Part shown: piece after piece, positions 51,959-61,116 of the stretch | How the letters are laid out: each line of letters starts with the position of its first letter | Numbering within the stretch: the stretch's first letter is position 1 | DNA from: JACOTV01 sp964579395 | GTDB lineage: Bacteria; Patescibacteriota; Microgenomatia; UBA1406; GWC2-37-13 | Length of the DNA: 64,000 nt | Reading direction: 5' to 3' | Assembly: GCA_964579395.1 (NCBI GenBank) | Contig: CAZOFT010000002.1 | Span: 1 to 64,000, forward strand | Notes under the pieces: model-generated | Told to the model about the DNA's origin: nothing | The model's input: only the letters and a program-made list of their open reading frames with translations | The model's database searches: none | Position numbers and translations under genes: made by a program

Positions 51959-52166
51959 ATTTCTCCGTACAGGCGCGACAGGCCTTAGGATGACTGACAA
52001 GCTCATATACTGCGCTTGCGCCAACAAGGACATACACTATTTGCTCAATAGTTGGCCACTGGCCAATCAATGCCGTCACGAGGTTGTAGTCAAAAAAACC
52101 TACAAGTCCCCAGTTCAGGCCGCCGATTACCAATAGAATGAAAGTAACTTTGTGAAGGTGTTTCAT
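51957..52166 (-). CDS. DUF378 family small membrane protein
   Basis: A 69-residue two-helix protein. The stretch LVIGGLNWGLVGFFDYNLV, then IEQIVYVLVGASAVYEL, is the DUF378 signature. Function unknown. A strong Shine-Dalgarno sequence AAGGAGGTG (52183-52175) sits 8 nt before the ATG, unusual in this window, where most genes have none. The 82-nt gap upstream contains a small hairpin (GGATC-ACTGC-GATCC) without a T-run. Confidence 0.85.
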   Translation of the reverse strand: MKHLHKVTFILLVIGGLNWGLVGFFDYNLVTALIGQWPTIEQIVYVLVGASAVYELVSHPKACRACTEK

Positions 52167-52248
52167 GAAGTATTCACCTCCTTGTCGGGTAGTAAATATG
52201 TTATGTGCATATCAAATGATGTCAGGGATCGCAGTGATCCAGCTGAGT

Positions 52249-53730
52249 TTATTTGAAATCTGCCCCCAGTGTGATGATTACATCGGACGTATTGTCATCG
52301 TCTAGAGTTGTTACTTTGATTGCGTCGGTATCTTTGATCGAGTCTGCAAATGCTTTTTTCAAATCGTCGGCAACCGGTGCGAACTCTTTTTTCACCTCAA
52401 TCTCAGTGACCTTAAAGTCAAAGCTGTCGGCATTGCCTGTCAGCACTTCTTCGTAGCCAGCATCAAGTACTTGCTGCTTCGCCTCGCTTGCCAGTCCTTT
52501 CGTTCCTGATCCGTTGAGCACCTTGATCTTTACCTCTGACTTTTCATAGGCTGGGGTTGGTGACGGTTCCGGTGTGGGGGTGCTGGGTACGGCCGTCGGG
52601 ATCGGAGTCGGCTTGGTGAGTGAAGGCAGGCTCACTGATGCACCCGAAATGATGCCCGACTTCATAACGCCGAACACAACACCTGCAGTGACCAGTGCTG
52701 CCAGCAAAAATAAGAGCGCTGTCTTGGGAATCGCAAATGATCTGCCGCCGCCTCCACCTGCATATGCCGGAGGTGCAGATACGCGTGATGAAGATGATCC
52801 ATTTTTCTTCAGGAGTTGAAATTCTTTATTTTCCGTTGCAAACAAAAATGAACCGAAGCAGATATCAAAGGAAAGAATAGGGAATGGTTTATCCGGCTGG
52901 ACAACCAGCATCTTTACATATTCTTCATAAAAGTTGGGGATAATGCGCTTGAGAGGATTGGTCCACACACCGACATCTTTGGTAAAAGTATCTTGGCGCA
53001 CCCCTTCTGAGGATTCTCCCGAGAGGATAATACGATTGAGTTTAATGCTCTTTTCACCAAGCTCATCGACATAAGACTTGAGTGCCTGCTCAATACTTTG
53101 CTTATCAGTAATGGGCTTTGACCATTTTTCAGGGGTGACGAGCCCATTGGAGTCGTAGAGATATCCTTCAACGTGATCTTTCTGGTAGGAGACATATAAA
53201 ATTGTTTCCAGTTTTTCGCGGCGCAGGGTCTTATCAAATAGTTTAAAGACGGCGAGTGTTTCCGGGATGATGGACGCGAGTTTGTACCCGAGAAGATTCA
53301 GAGTTTCTGAAAATCCGTCGACTGCCGATTGGCTGATGGCATAAAAAGACACTTTATTGCTGGAATCTGAATGGCGCACGATGTAGCTGCTGTAGCTGGC
53401 GTCCATATCAAGTGAGAGCTGTGCACGGGCTTTGTCCTGCACAAATGCAGCAACGGCAGTCGGCGCAATATCTGTAGGCACATCAGCGCGCAAAAATTCA
53501 AAACTATCCTGAGGAAGAATCAGATACACATCTTTTTCCTGATTTTCTGTGACATGAGAAAGTGCTTCCTTGACCGCTGATGCAAGGATATCTACATTCT
53601 GCACTTTTCCATGCTCCATAAGCGGAGTCTCATGGGTCTTTTCGTAAAAGTCTACTTCGTATTGGCCAAGCAGTGTTTTTTTGAGGGCAAAGACTTTGAC
53701 CTGTCTATCACTGAGTTTGATATACAACAT
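52249..53730 (-). CDS. PilM-like ATPase-fold protein fused to a LytR_C domain
   Basis: A 493-residue bitopic membrane protein. The N-terminal part (about 1-300; MLYIKLSDRQVKVFAL, KDVYLILPQDSFEFL, ILYVSYQKDHVEGYLYD, LNRIILSGES) has the layout of the actin-like PilM/FtsA fold used in type IV pilus assembly, but the ATP motifs are weak. A linker and one helix (about 345-365, TALLFLLAALVTAGVVFGV) follow, then a Pro/Thr linker and an extracytoplasmic LytR_C domain (about 400-493; VKIKVLNGSGTKGLASEA). This joins a cytoplasmic PilM-like half to an envelope domain. TATAAT (53745-53740) lies 9 nt before the ATG at 53730. Confidence 0.65.
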   Translation of the reverse strand: MLYIKLSDRQVKVFALKKTLLGQYEVDFYEKTHETPLMEHGKVQNVDILASAVKEALSHVTENQEKDVYLILPQDSFEFLRADVPTDIAPTAVAAFVQDKARAQLSLDMDASYSSYIVRHSDSSNKVSFYAISQSAVDGFSETLNLLGYKLASIIPETLAVFKLFDKTLRREKLETILYVSYQKDHVEGYLYDSNGLVTPEKWSKPITDKQSIEQALKSYVDELGEKSIKLNRIILSGESSEGVRQDTFTKDVGVWTNPLKRIIPNFYEEYVKMLVVQPDKPFPILSFDICFGSFLFATENKEFQLLKKNGSSSSRVSAPPAYAGGGGGRSFAIPKTALLFLLAALVTAGVVFGVMKSGIISGASVSLPSLTKPTPIPTAVPSTPTPEPSPTPAYEKSEVKIKVLNGSGTKGLASEAKQQVLDAGYEEVLTGNADSFDFKVTEIEVKKEFAPVADDLKKAFADSIKDTDAIKVTTLDDDNTSDVIITLGADFK

Positions 53731-53897
53731 ACGATATTTATTATAGTGGCAATAAAAATTGAATCGCAAGAGCAAAACACACTTTTTATGTCTCCCTTTG
53801 CGGTACAATGGGGATGATTAGTTGTTTGTCTTACACGATGTTTTGTCGAATTATCCCGACAGAACAGGCCAATTATACACGAGATCACACAATTTTT

Positions 53898-55679
53898 ATG
53901 GACGAAGTTGAAGAGGTAAAAAAACGCATCAATATCGTAGATTTTGTCGGCACATACGTGCCCCTAAAAAAAGCGGGCCGGAATTTTCGTGCCAACTGTC
54001 CTTTTCATTCTGAAAAGTCACCATCATTTATCGTCTCTGCTGATCGTCAGATCTGGCACTGCTTTGGGTCTTGTCATGAGGGTGGTGATGTCATTACTTT
54101 TCTGATGAAGTGGGAGAACATCTCGTTTGCAGAAGCATTGGATGAGTTGGCGCGGCAAGCTGGTGTGAAGCTGCAAAAACGCACAGGGCGTGACGATGTG
54201 GCGGCCAAACGCGAGCGGATGTTCAGTATGAATATGCTGGCGGCAAAGTATTTTCATTATGTGCTGATGCAGACGCCGCAAGGCACACGCGCTAAGGAAT
54301 ATATATATAAAGAGCGGGGGGTGCGGGAAGCGATTGCGCAGACCTATCAGATCGGCTTTGCGCCGGATTCATGGGATTCTCTGAAAGTGTTTCTTATGAA
54401 AAAAGGATATAGCGAGCAGGAGTTGGAGACAGTCGGACTGATTTCTCGCGGTTCTTCGGGACGTACGTTTGATCGGTTTCGCGCGCGATTGATGTTTCCC
54501 ATTTTGGATACGCGCGGCAATGTGGTTGGGTTTTCCGGGCGCATCATCGAAGGTGTCACGCCCGGGCGCGAGACGGCAAAATATGTGAATACCCAAGAGA
54601 CCCCGATCTATCATAAGCGAGAGAGTCTGTTTGGGATCTATCAGGCAAAAGACGCAATTAAAAAAGAAGGATTTGCTCTACTGGTAGAAGGGGAATTTGA
54701 TGCAATATTGCCCTACCAGGAGAATATCAGTAATGCTGTGGCAGTCAAAGGATCGGCGATCACTAATGAGCAGCTGCAGTTGATTAAGCGCTACGGAAAC
54801 AAAATCGTGTTTGCCATGGATGCAGATGCATCGGGAATTGATGCGGTAAAGCGCGGACTCACCGAGGCTGAAGCGCTGGAGATGGAGGTGGCTGTTGTGC
54901 AGATTGAAGGGGCAAAGGATCCCGATGAGGCAGTCAGGTACAATGCGGCGGCATTTAAAAAAGCGGTGCAAAACCCGACTCCTGTGTATGACTTTTTGTT
55001 TGAGCAGTTGCAACAGGAACACCAGTCAGAAGGTGCATACGGAAAAAAATCAGTCATAGACGGTGTGGTTGTTCACCTGAATCACATCAAAAATCCGATC
55101 GTGCAGTCGCATTATGTGAAGCTGTTTGCGCGCCGATTGGATGTGGATGAAGACAGTATCAAACGGGCAATGAAGATGGCTTTTGGCAAATATCGCAAGC
55201 GCCCGGTGTCCAGTCAGCGCAGCAGCAAACAGACATATACTCGCATGCAGATTGTGGCTCGCACCCTGCTTTCCATGATGATTCAAAAGCGAATGGATTC
55301 TGACGTGCTGGAAATGGTCTTTGCACAAGTGCAGCCTGAGTGGTTTGATGAAGGGGCATACCGGAAATTATTTACTTATCTCAAGGATCGTAGCGGTTCG
55401 CTGATTGCCGAATCTGATCTGGATCCGGCGGCTGAGCTAATGCCGGAGCTGACTGACTTGTACAACGAGCTGTATCTTCTGGGATCCTATGATGAAGGGA
55501 TATTGCACGAGCACCAGACGCGCATGATTCATGAGTTGAAGCTGCTGTGGCTCAAGCAGGAAGTGTCGGCTTTGGGGAAGCGATTCATGTCGGCAGATGA
55601 TGATGCAGAACTTGCACGAGAGTATACAACGCGCACCCAGGAGCTTGCTGAGGTGGAAAAAATGATCAGTTCGTTATAA
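53898..55679 (+). CDS. dnaG: DNA primase
   Basis: A 593-residue primase that makes RNA primers at the fork. Seen: N-terminal zinc finger CPFHSEKSPSF...WHCFGSCHEGGD, the RNAP-like basic region (RFRARLMFPILDTRGNVVGFSGR), the TOPRIM core LLVEGEFDAILPYQ with AMDADASGIDAVKRG (metal-binding Glu and DxD) and a C-terminal helicase-binding region. The start MDEVEEVKKRINIVDFV matches the family; upstream in-frame ATGs (53808, 53814) would add an unusual extension. It sits 11 nt before rpoD, as in the macromolecular-synthesis operon, without rpsU. Confidence 0.95.
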   Translation: MDEVEEVKKRINIVDFVGTYVPLKKAGRNFRANCPFHSEKSPSFIVSADRQIWHCFGSCHEGGDVITFLMKWENISFAEALDELARQAGVKLQKRTGRDDVAAKRERMFSMNMLAAKYFHYVLMQTPQGTRAKEYIYKERGVREAIAQTYQIGFAPDSWDSLKVFLMKKGYSEQELETVGLISRGSSGRTFDRFRARLMFPILDTRGNVVGFSGRIIEGVTPGRETAKYVNTQETPIYHKRESLFGIYQAKDAIKKEGFALLVEGEFDAILPYQENISNAVAVKGSAITNEQLQLIKRYGNKIVFAMDADASGIDAVKRGLTEAEALEMEVAVVQIEGAKDPDEAVRYNAAAFKKAVQNPTPVYDFLFEQLQQEHQSEGAYGKKSVIDGVVVHLNHIKNPIVQSHYVKLFARRLDVDEDSIKRAMKMAFGKYRKRPVSSQRSSKQTYTRMQIVARTLLSMMIQKRMDSDVLEMVFAQVQPEWFDEGAYRKLFTYLKDRSGSLIAESDLDPAAELMPELTDLYNELYLLGSYDEGILHEHQTRMIHELKLLWLKQEVSALGKRFMSADDDAELAREYTTRTQELAEVEKMISSL

Positions 55680-55690
55680 AATGTACGCAT

Positions 55691-56782
55691 ATGTCTCGAC
55701 AAAAGCTCACCAGAACATACAAAGATTTGATTAAGCAAGGAGAAGATGACGGATTTTTGGTGCAGGACGATATCCTTTTGGTATACCCCGAACCCGAAGA
55801 TCATGTAGAAGAAATCGATGCATTTTTTGCCGAATCGCTAGAAAAAGGAATCGACATTTTTGAAACCGTATCTACTCGCGAAGAAGAAGATGCGAAAAAA
55901 TCTGCCGAGGAAATCGAGCGCGAAATCGAGTTTTTGATCACTTCACGTCATGGAGAATCGCTGGATCCGATCAAAAAATACCTCAAAGAAATCGGAAAGA
56001 CTCCCCTTTTGAAATTTGAAGAAGAAGTGTCTTTGGCAAAGCGCTATGAGTCTGGGGATGAGGAAGCAAAAGAGCAGCTTATCAAGGCAAATCTTCGACT
56101 AGTTGTATCGATTGCAAAAAAATACTTGGGTCGCCGCCTCTCATTTCTTGATCTGATTCAGGAAGGTAATAAAGGACTGATTCGTGGTGTAGAAAAATAT
56201 GACTGGCGCCGCGGATTTAAGTTTTCGACCTACGCCACGTGGTGGATCCGTCAGGCAATCACCCGTGCCATCGCAGATCAGTCACGAACGATCCGTATTC
56301 CGGTGCACATGGTTGACCAGATCAATCGCTACTACAAAACACAACGAAAACTCACACAAAAACTTGGTCGTGAACCGAAAACAAAAGAAGTCGCAAAAGA
56401 GATGCAGCTGACTGTCGAGGAAGTTGAAAACCTGATGCGCATTTCTCAGCAGCCGAAATCACTCTCGACGCCGATCGGTGATGATAAGGAAACTACACTC
56501 GAGCAGTTTATCGCAGACAAAAATCAGCCGACTTTGTATGACAAGGTGTCTAAAGAACTTCTTAAAGATGCACTCAGCAAAGTACTTGATACACTGTCAC
56601 CCCGTGAGCGCAAAGTTCTTACTCTCCGATTCGGACTGGAAGATTCAAAGCCAAAAACCTTGGAAGAAGTCGGTCGTGAATTTAAAGTCACTCGTGAGCG
56701 TATCCGTCAGATTGAGGCAAAAGCTATCAGAAAGCTTAAACACCCGACACGCGCCCGCAAACTGAAAGACTTTTTAGACTAA
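55691..56782 (+). CDS. rpoD: Primary sigma factor (sigma-70)
   Basis: A 363-residue sigma factor that directs RNA polymerase to promoters. Seen: a short acidic N-terminal part (reduced region 1.1), region 1.2 (DPIKKYLKEIGKTPLL), region 2 (LIKANLRLVVSIAKKYLGRR, FLDLIQEGNKGLIRGVEKYDWRRGFKFSTYATWWIRQAI split over 2.1-2.4), region 3 (IRIPVHMVDQINRYYKTQRKL) and region 4 (LSPRERKVLTLRFGL, TRERIRQIEAKAIRKLKHP). The region 2.4 and 4.2 residues match housekeeping sigmas, in line with the TTGACA/TATAAT promoters in the window. It is co-transcribed with dnaG. Confidence 0.96.
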   Translation: MSRQKLTRTYKDLIKQGEDDGFLVQDDILLVYPEPEDHVEEIDAFFAESLEKGIDIFETVSTREEEDAKKSAEEIEREIEFLITSRHGESLDPIKKYLKEIGKTPLLKFEEEVSLAKRYESGDEEAKEQLIKANLRLVVSIAKKYLGRRLSFLDLIQEGNKGLIRGVEKYDWRRGFKFSTYATWWIRQAITRAIADQSRTIRIPVHMVDQINRYYKTQRKLTQKLGREPKTKEVAKEMQLTVEEVENLMRISQQPKSLSTPIGDDKETTLEQFIADKNQPTLYDKVSKELLKDALSKVLDTLSPRERKVLTLRFGLEDSKPKTLEEVGREFKVTRERIRQIEAKAIRKLKHPTRARKLKDFLD

Positions 56783-56831
56783 GCACACCTTCCTCATTGC
56801 TTTTCGTCTGTGATTGAGATACAGTATTTGC

Positions 56832-57479
56832 ATGTCCAAGAGAAAACCTCTTTCCCATCTTGAAAAGTCACTCAATGTATGGGGATTGGTTCTTCTCATG
56901 TGGAGCTTGTACCGGGGAGTCTTTCATGTTGACTTGGGAATCTGGTTTGATGAGTTTGTGGCCAAGCCGCTTATTTTCCTCTATCCGATCCACTACTTCA
57001 TCGTACATGTCGAGAAGAAGCGTTTTTTTGAAGGCATTTCCCTTCATGCAAATGATCATGTCAAAGACATTGCATATGGTGTAGGGGTAGGATCGCTTTT
57101 TGTCATCACATCTATCGCCACAAGCACGTTTGTCGTGCGTGGCCTTGATGCGTATGTGGGATTTTTCCTGCTGGCATTTGCGTCTAGTTTTTCAGAAGAA
57201 GCGCTTGCCCGAGGTTTTATCCTGAACCGCATATATGATCAGTACCGAAATAAAATTACTGCGGCTCTTTTTGCCAGTGTGTTGTTTTTTCTGATCAGGA
57301 TTCCGATACTTATGACAGATCCTTCACTGATCGGAATCAACTTGATTCAGGTGATGGTGATGAATATTTTGCTGAGCATCATTATCTCACTGCTTTTCTT
57401 GCTTCGACGAAGTCTGTTGTTTGCCATCGTGATACACATGATGTATGTCCTGAGCCTCTACTTGTTCGGCACTTTGTAA
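56832..57479 (+). CDS. CPBP (CAAX protease-like) membrane protein, motifs degenerate
   Basis: A 215-residue protein with about six helices. The motif SEEALARGFILNRIY (EExxxR) is that of CPBP intramembrane proteases. The second motif, normally FxxxH, reads FFLIR, so the His is replaced by Arg; the third keeps His (IHMMYVL) but not the following Asn/Asp. Proteolytic activity is therefore doubtful. TACAGT (56820-56825) lies 6 nt before the ATG at 56832, which favours this start over 56814. Its 3' end overlaps the convergent glycosyltransferase by 22 nt. Confidence 0.7.
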   Translation: MSKRKPLSHLEKSLNVWGLVLLMWSLYRGVFHVDLGIWFDEFVAKPLIFLYPIHYFIVHVEKKRFFEGISLHANDHVKDIAYGVGVGSLFVITSIATSTFVVRGLDAYVGFFLLAFASSFSEEALARGFILNRIYDQYRNKITAALFASVLFFLIRIPILMTDPSLIGINLIQVMVMNILLSIIISLLFLLRRSLLFAIVIHMMYVLSLYLFGTL

Positions 57480-59113
57480 ATAAAGAACGCTTCGTACTTT
57501 CCTTTGCGAATCCATGTGAGTTTTTTAGGATTTACTCCTTGCATACCTTCTTGATTTCGCACATCCTCAGGTGTGCCGATAACCACCGAACCGGGTGGGA
57601 AGCGATAGGGAAGAGTAAATGAGTACCGGTCAAATGCCTCTACTTGACCAAAGCCATACTCATCCGGTGCGCTGAGGTGGTTTTTCTGTTGAAAAATGTG
57701 CGGGTCATACTGTGTGTAGAACAATACGTAGATATATGGTTGTCCGTTTTCACGGGTGATATAAAACTGTTTGGTGTCAGGGTGGTTTTGAATATATGTG
57801 CCGATCTGATCGTATCCGCATTGTTGAGCCTTGGCCACTTCTGCGCGATTTGAATAATGGTGAAGAAAAATATCCCAGGTTTTTACCTGAAAATAACCAT
57901 ACAGAATGATGAGCAATGCCCCGATAGGCATCAGGCGGCGCGGATGTTTCATGATCCACAAAGCACTAAAGTACGCGCCTGCAGCTGCAGCCACATGAAC
58001 AAGTGGTAGCAGAAAGAATGCGCGGGTAATTGACACATCCGCCCAGGTAAGCGAGCCGGCAAGCGGGGCAACCGCGACAAAGAGAAAATAGAGCAGATAA
58101 TCTCTGTTTTGTTTTTTGCCAATCATTGTATACACACCTATGATTGCAAACAGGTAGATGAATGGATTCACCGGAGACATGTCGGGATAGCCAAACCGAA
58201 AATGAGGGTCGCCGCGTTCTACCAGAAACTGCGGAGTATAGTAGGTGATATGGCGCATCGCAATATCGTATGCTGCAACGGTAGCTTTGTTAAATATAAG
58301 TCCGCTTCCACCTTCCATGCGGTATTCAAGAACCTTGAGGTGCAGGCCTTCTGATGCAAAATACCAGAGCGACCCAACCCGCTGTGGAGGTAGCAGAATA
58401 TCAGGAATAAACATGAGTGCCACTGTGGCGGTAAGGGCCAGCGTGTGTGTCCAGGGGAATGCTCGGCGCAGTGTTTGCACCCAAAAAACACTAAGCATGA
58501 CGATCGCATAGATGCGCGCCGCCTGATATCCAAGCATTGCAAGTGCCAGTGTTGTGGCGCAAAGGATAGTCCACATCCAGGCTTTTTTATTGAGTGTCCT
58601 TATAAAGGCGGCAGTTGCCACAACCATAAACACGGTGCTCATGTAAACTTCATGTCCCTGACGACCAATCACGTGAAGCCCAAGAGAAAACGTAGTGATG
58701 ACTGCGGCCAGAAGACCGATGCTTCGCTTGTGAAATACGTTTACTGCAAGAAAATACACTGCGAGTGGAAAAAGTATACTCATGAGAGCATTAGGCGCTC
58801 GCACTGCATCCAGGCTCAGTCCCATCAGCGTAACAAACGGCACGATTGAATAGGTGTAAAGCGGCATTTTGTATTCGCCGAACGACTTAAAACGCAGAGG
58901 AAATAATTTGCCGTATTCATCCCGGCCGGTTTTGAGTATTGAAAATGCGTTGTATCCGTGTGCTGCTTCATCGGCATTCATGCACGCCTGAACAGTCTGT
59001 TTTTGAAAGAGATTCAATGCGAGCGATACGATACAAAGAAGCAGAACAAGCGCGAGTGTTACGCGTTGCTGTAGTTGTTTGTCTTTTTTGAGTGTTTTGA
59101 AAAATTGCTGCAT
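57458..59113 (-). CDS. PMT/ArnT-like membrane glycosyltransferase
   Basis: A 551-residue GT-C-fold protein with about ten to twelve helices and a soluble C-terminal domain. After the first helix comes NADEAAHGYNAFSILKTGRDEYGKLFPL: acidic residues at the start of the first external loop (ADE) and GRDEYG are standard for this GT39/GT83-like family. It would glycosylate a surface acceptor from a polyprenyl-phosphate sugar. Its ATG shares one base with the stop of the upstream GT2 gene (59113). Last gene of a four-gene glycosyltransferase operon on the minus strand. Confidence 0.8.
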   Translation of the reverse strand: MQQFFKTLKKDKQLQQRVTLALVLLLCIVSLALNLFQKQTVQACMNADEAAHGYNAFSILKTGRDEYGKLFPLRFKSFGEYKMPLYTYSIVPFVTLMGLSLDAVRAPNALMSILFPLAVYFLAVNVFHKRSIGLLAAVITTFSLGLHVIGRQGHEVYMSTVFMVVATAAFIRTLNKKAWMWTILCATTLALAMLGYQAARIYAIVMLSVFWVQTLRRAFPWTHTLALTATVALMFIPDILLPPQRVGSLWYFASEGLHLKVLEYRMEGGSGLIFNKATVAAYDIAMRHITYYTPQFLVERGDPHFRFGYPDMSPVNPFIYLFAIIGVYTMIGKKQNRDYLLYFLFVAVAPLAGSLTWADVSITRAFFLLPLVHVAAAAGAYFSALWIMKHPRRLMPIGALLIILYGYFQVKTWDIFLHHYSNRAEVAKAQQCGYDQIGTYIQNHPDTKQFYITRENGQPYIYVLFYTQYDPHIFQQKNHLSAPDEYGFGQVEAFDRYSFTLPYRFPPGSVVIGTPEDVRNQEGMQGVNPKKLTWIRKGKYEAFFIYKVPNK

Positions 59114-60015
59114 CAGTTGGTTTTGAATGCGTCAATCAATTTCCGGTCCCGGCGTTTATTATAGCGCGGAGTCGGCGATACGGTAAGGCGTTTTTGTACT
59201 GCCCAGATCCAAGCGCGAAGCATCCACCACTGTCCCCGCAGGAGTGCAGAGAGTATGAGTTTTGTCATCCTGATCGTGTGGTCTCGCATCAGTGACCAAT
59301 CGGTAATGTTTCGCCAAACAAACAGTATCTGGTTGCGTAGCGCAATTGTTTTTACATACGACGAATCAAACTGTCCGTTGGTAGTTTCATGATGATGTTG
59401 TACCAGTATCGTTGGATCAAACGTGATTGAGAAGCCGGCTTTTTGTGCACGATAACTCAGGTCAACATCTTCCCAGTAAAACGGCGCATAAATAAGATCA
59501 AACCCACCAAGCATATCGTACACCTGTTTTTTCAGTAGGCAACTGCCGCCCTCAGCCCACGCACTCGGCCCAGGTTCAAGATCCATTGCTTTTTTATGGT
59601 GCAACAGTCCATGTTCCCAGTAGATAGCGTTTTTCCCCACCGTGCTTCCGTCGCGCTCCGTTTGCGCAAATGTCACGGCAAACAGCGACTCATCTTCTTG
59701 CAAGGCGGGAAGCGCTTGTAAGTAGGAGTCATTATCAAGTACGACATCGGTATTGAGCAGCAACACATACGGATTGTGCGCGTAGGCAACACCGGTATTT
59801 ACTGCCGCTCCAAAGCCACCGTTTTTCTGCCGCTCAATCACTTGCACTTGAGGTACATCTGCGAGGATTTTTTTGAGGTTTGAAGGCGGGTAATCATTCA
59901 CAATAATGATTTCACATCCGGCTAAGTATTTGAGATTGTGTGTGAGGTTTTGCTTCATCATCTCTTCATTTTTGTACGAAGGTATGACGACGCTGATCGG
60001 GTGCGTTTTGCTCAT
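59113..60015 (-). CDS. GT2-family glycosyltransferase
   Basis: A 300-residue cytoplasmic GT-A enzyme. Seen: ISVVIPSYKNEEMMKQNL (nucleotide-binding start), IIVNDYPPS, NGGFGAAVNTGV, VLLLNTDVVLD with the metal-binding DxD-like NTDV, EGGSCLLKKQVYDMLGGFD and FYWEDVDLSYRAQKAGFSI (catalytic ED region). This is the rhamnosyltransferase/WbbL-like branch of GT2. It lies 3 nt downstream of the GT4 gene and overlaps the PMT-like gene by one base, so all are in one operon. Confidence 0.85.
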   Translation of the reverse strand: MSKTHPISVVIPSYKNEEMMKQNLTHNLKYLAGCEIIIVNDYPPSNLKKILADVPQVQVIERQKNGGFGAAVNTGVAYAHNPYVLLLNTDVVLDNDSYLQALPALQEDESLFAVTFAQTERDGSTVGKNAIYWEHGLLHHKKAMDLEPGPSAWAEGGSCLLKKQVYDMLGGFDLIYAPFYWEDVDLSYRAQKAGFSITFDPTILVQHHHETTNGQFDSSYVKTIALRNQILFVWRNITDWSLMRDHTIRMTKLILSALLRGQWWMLRAWIWAVQKRLTVSPTPRYNKRRDRKLIDAFKTN

Positions 60016-60018
60016 AGG

Positions 60019-61116
60019 TCAGACAGGTAATTCAGTCGCAATGCGTTTTGTAAATGCCTCATAAGAAAAGGTGTCTTGTATGCGGGTATGTGCTGCTTGT
60101 GCCATAGTAGTGAGTGCTTGCGGGTCGGTATGTGCATTCATCAACGCAATCAATTCATCTTCCGTGTGAAACAGGTAGCCATCGGTGCCGCTTGTAATGA
60201 CTTCACGGGGACCACCTGCATCAACACAGCAGGTGATACATCCCGCGGCCATTGCTTCAAGAGGAGTAATGCCCAAGTGCTCAACCTGCTCAGGATGCAT
60301 AGTCTCATCCACGCCAAGGCCGGCAAAATGCCAAAAATAACGGGCTTTTGTATAGAGCTCCTGCAGTACGGTAAATGCACAGTTGGGCAGGAGTTGAATT
60401 GATGAATCACCGGCACACAGCGTCTCTAGTTCTTCATAGTACGCCTGATCTTCCTGTTTCAATCCGCCCGCCAAAACCAGTTTGTATGATGCAAATGCTG
60501 GCTGCGATTTCAGTCGCTTGAATGCGATGATCAACTCTTTGTGCTTTTTGCTGTGTAGCTGCGAGAAGAAGCGGCCGACTGATAAAATGAGCGGTTGTTT
60601 TTTTGCCGGATCAAAGAGTGCGAGTGCTGAAGGAGAAACGCAAGGATAATGTACGGTGGATTGATGTCCCCATTTGGTGAGCCATGATTGTGTGAAGCGT
60701 GAATTGGCAATGATGTGCCAGTTGTAGGCTTTTATGCGATCAGTCAGTTTGTGCGGATAGAGCGTACGCTGCGGAACCATAGCATACAATAGGGTGTGTT
60801 TGGCAAATGAGAGAAAGTAGCTGCCGTCGGTGATGGTGAGCACCAGATCATATGCAGCAAGCGCTTTTGCTCGCTCAAGCGCACTCATGGAGCCCGGGCG
60901 AAAAAGTGTATCGTTCCATTCAACAGATTGAAACCGGATGCCAAACTTGTGTTCGATGGCGCGATTAATACTGGGGTCCGGGTGAGCGATAGTGAGTGTG
61001 TATCCACGCTCTTCAAGTGCCTTTAAAACAAACAGCATGTGCTGCTCGCCGCCTCCTAAAACATCAAGGTATGGGTCATAGAGAAGAACTCGTTTTGGAG
61101 CGGAGGTGTCTGTCAT
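60019..61116 (-). CDS. GT4-family glycosyltransferase
   Basis: A 365-residue GT-B enzyme. Seen: VLLYDPYLDVLGGGEQHMLF (acceptor domain with the GGGE loop), IIANSRFTQSWLTKWG, LILSVGRFFSQLHSKKHKELIIAFKRL (start of the donor domain) and EHLGITPLEAMAAGCITCCVDAGGPREVI (ExxxxxxLEAMAxG motif). It transfers an unknown sugar to a lipid-linked or protein acceptor in the cytoplasm. Its ATG overlaps the stop of the GT2 gene upstream by 4 nt. Confidence 0.87.
   Translation of the reverse strand: MTDTSAPKRVLLYDPYLDVLGGGEQHMLFVLKALEERGYTLTIAHPDPSINRAIEHKFGIRFQSVEWNDTLFRPGSMSALERAKALAAYDLVLTITDGSYFLSFAKHTLLYAMVPQRTLYPHKLTDRIKAYNWHIIANSRFTQSWLTKWGHQSTVHYPCVSPSALALFDPAKKQPLILSVGRFFSQLHSKKHKELIIAFKRLKSQPAFASYKLVLAGGLKQEDQAYYEELETLCAGDSSIQLLPNCAFTVLQELYTKARYFWHFAGLGVDETMHPEQVEHLGITPLEAMAAGCITCCVDAGGPREVITSGTDGYLFHTEDELIALMNAHTDPQALTTMAQAAHTRIQDTFSYEAFTKRIATELPV

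Noticed and set aside
52211..52245. GGATC-GCAGT-GATCC hairpin as a terminator of the PilM-like gene
   Set aside because: The stem is only 5 bp and no T-run follows on the minus strand.
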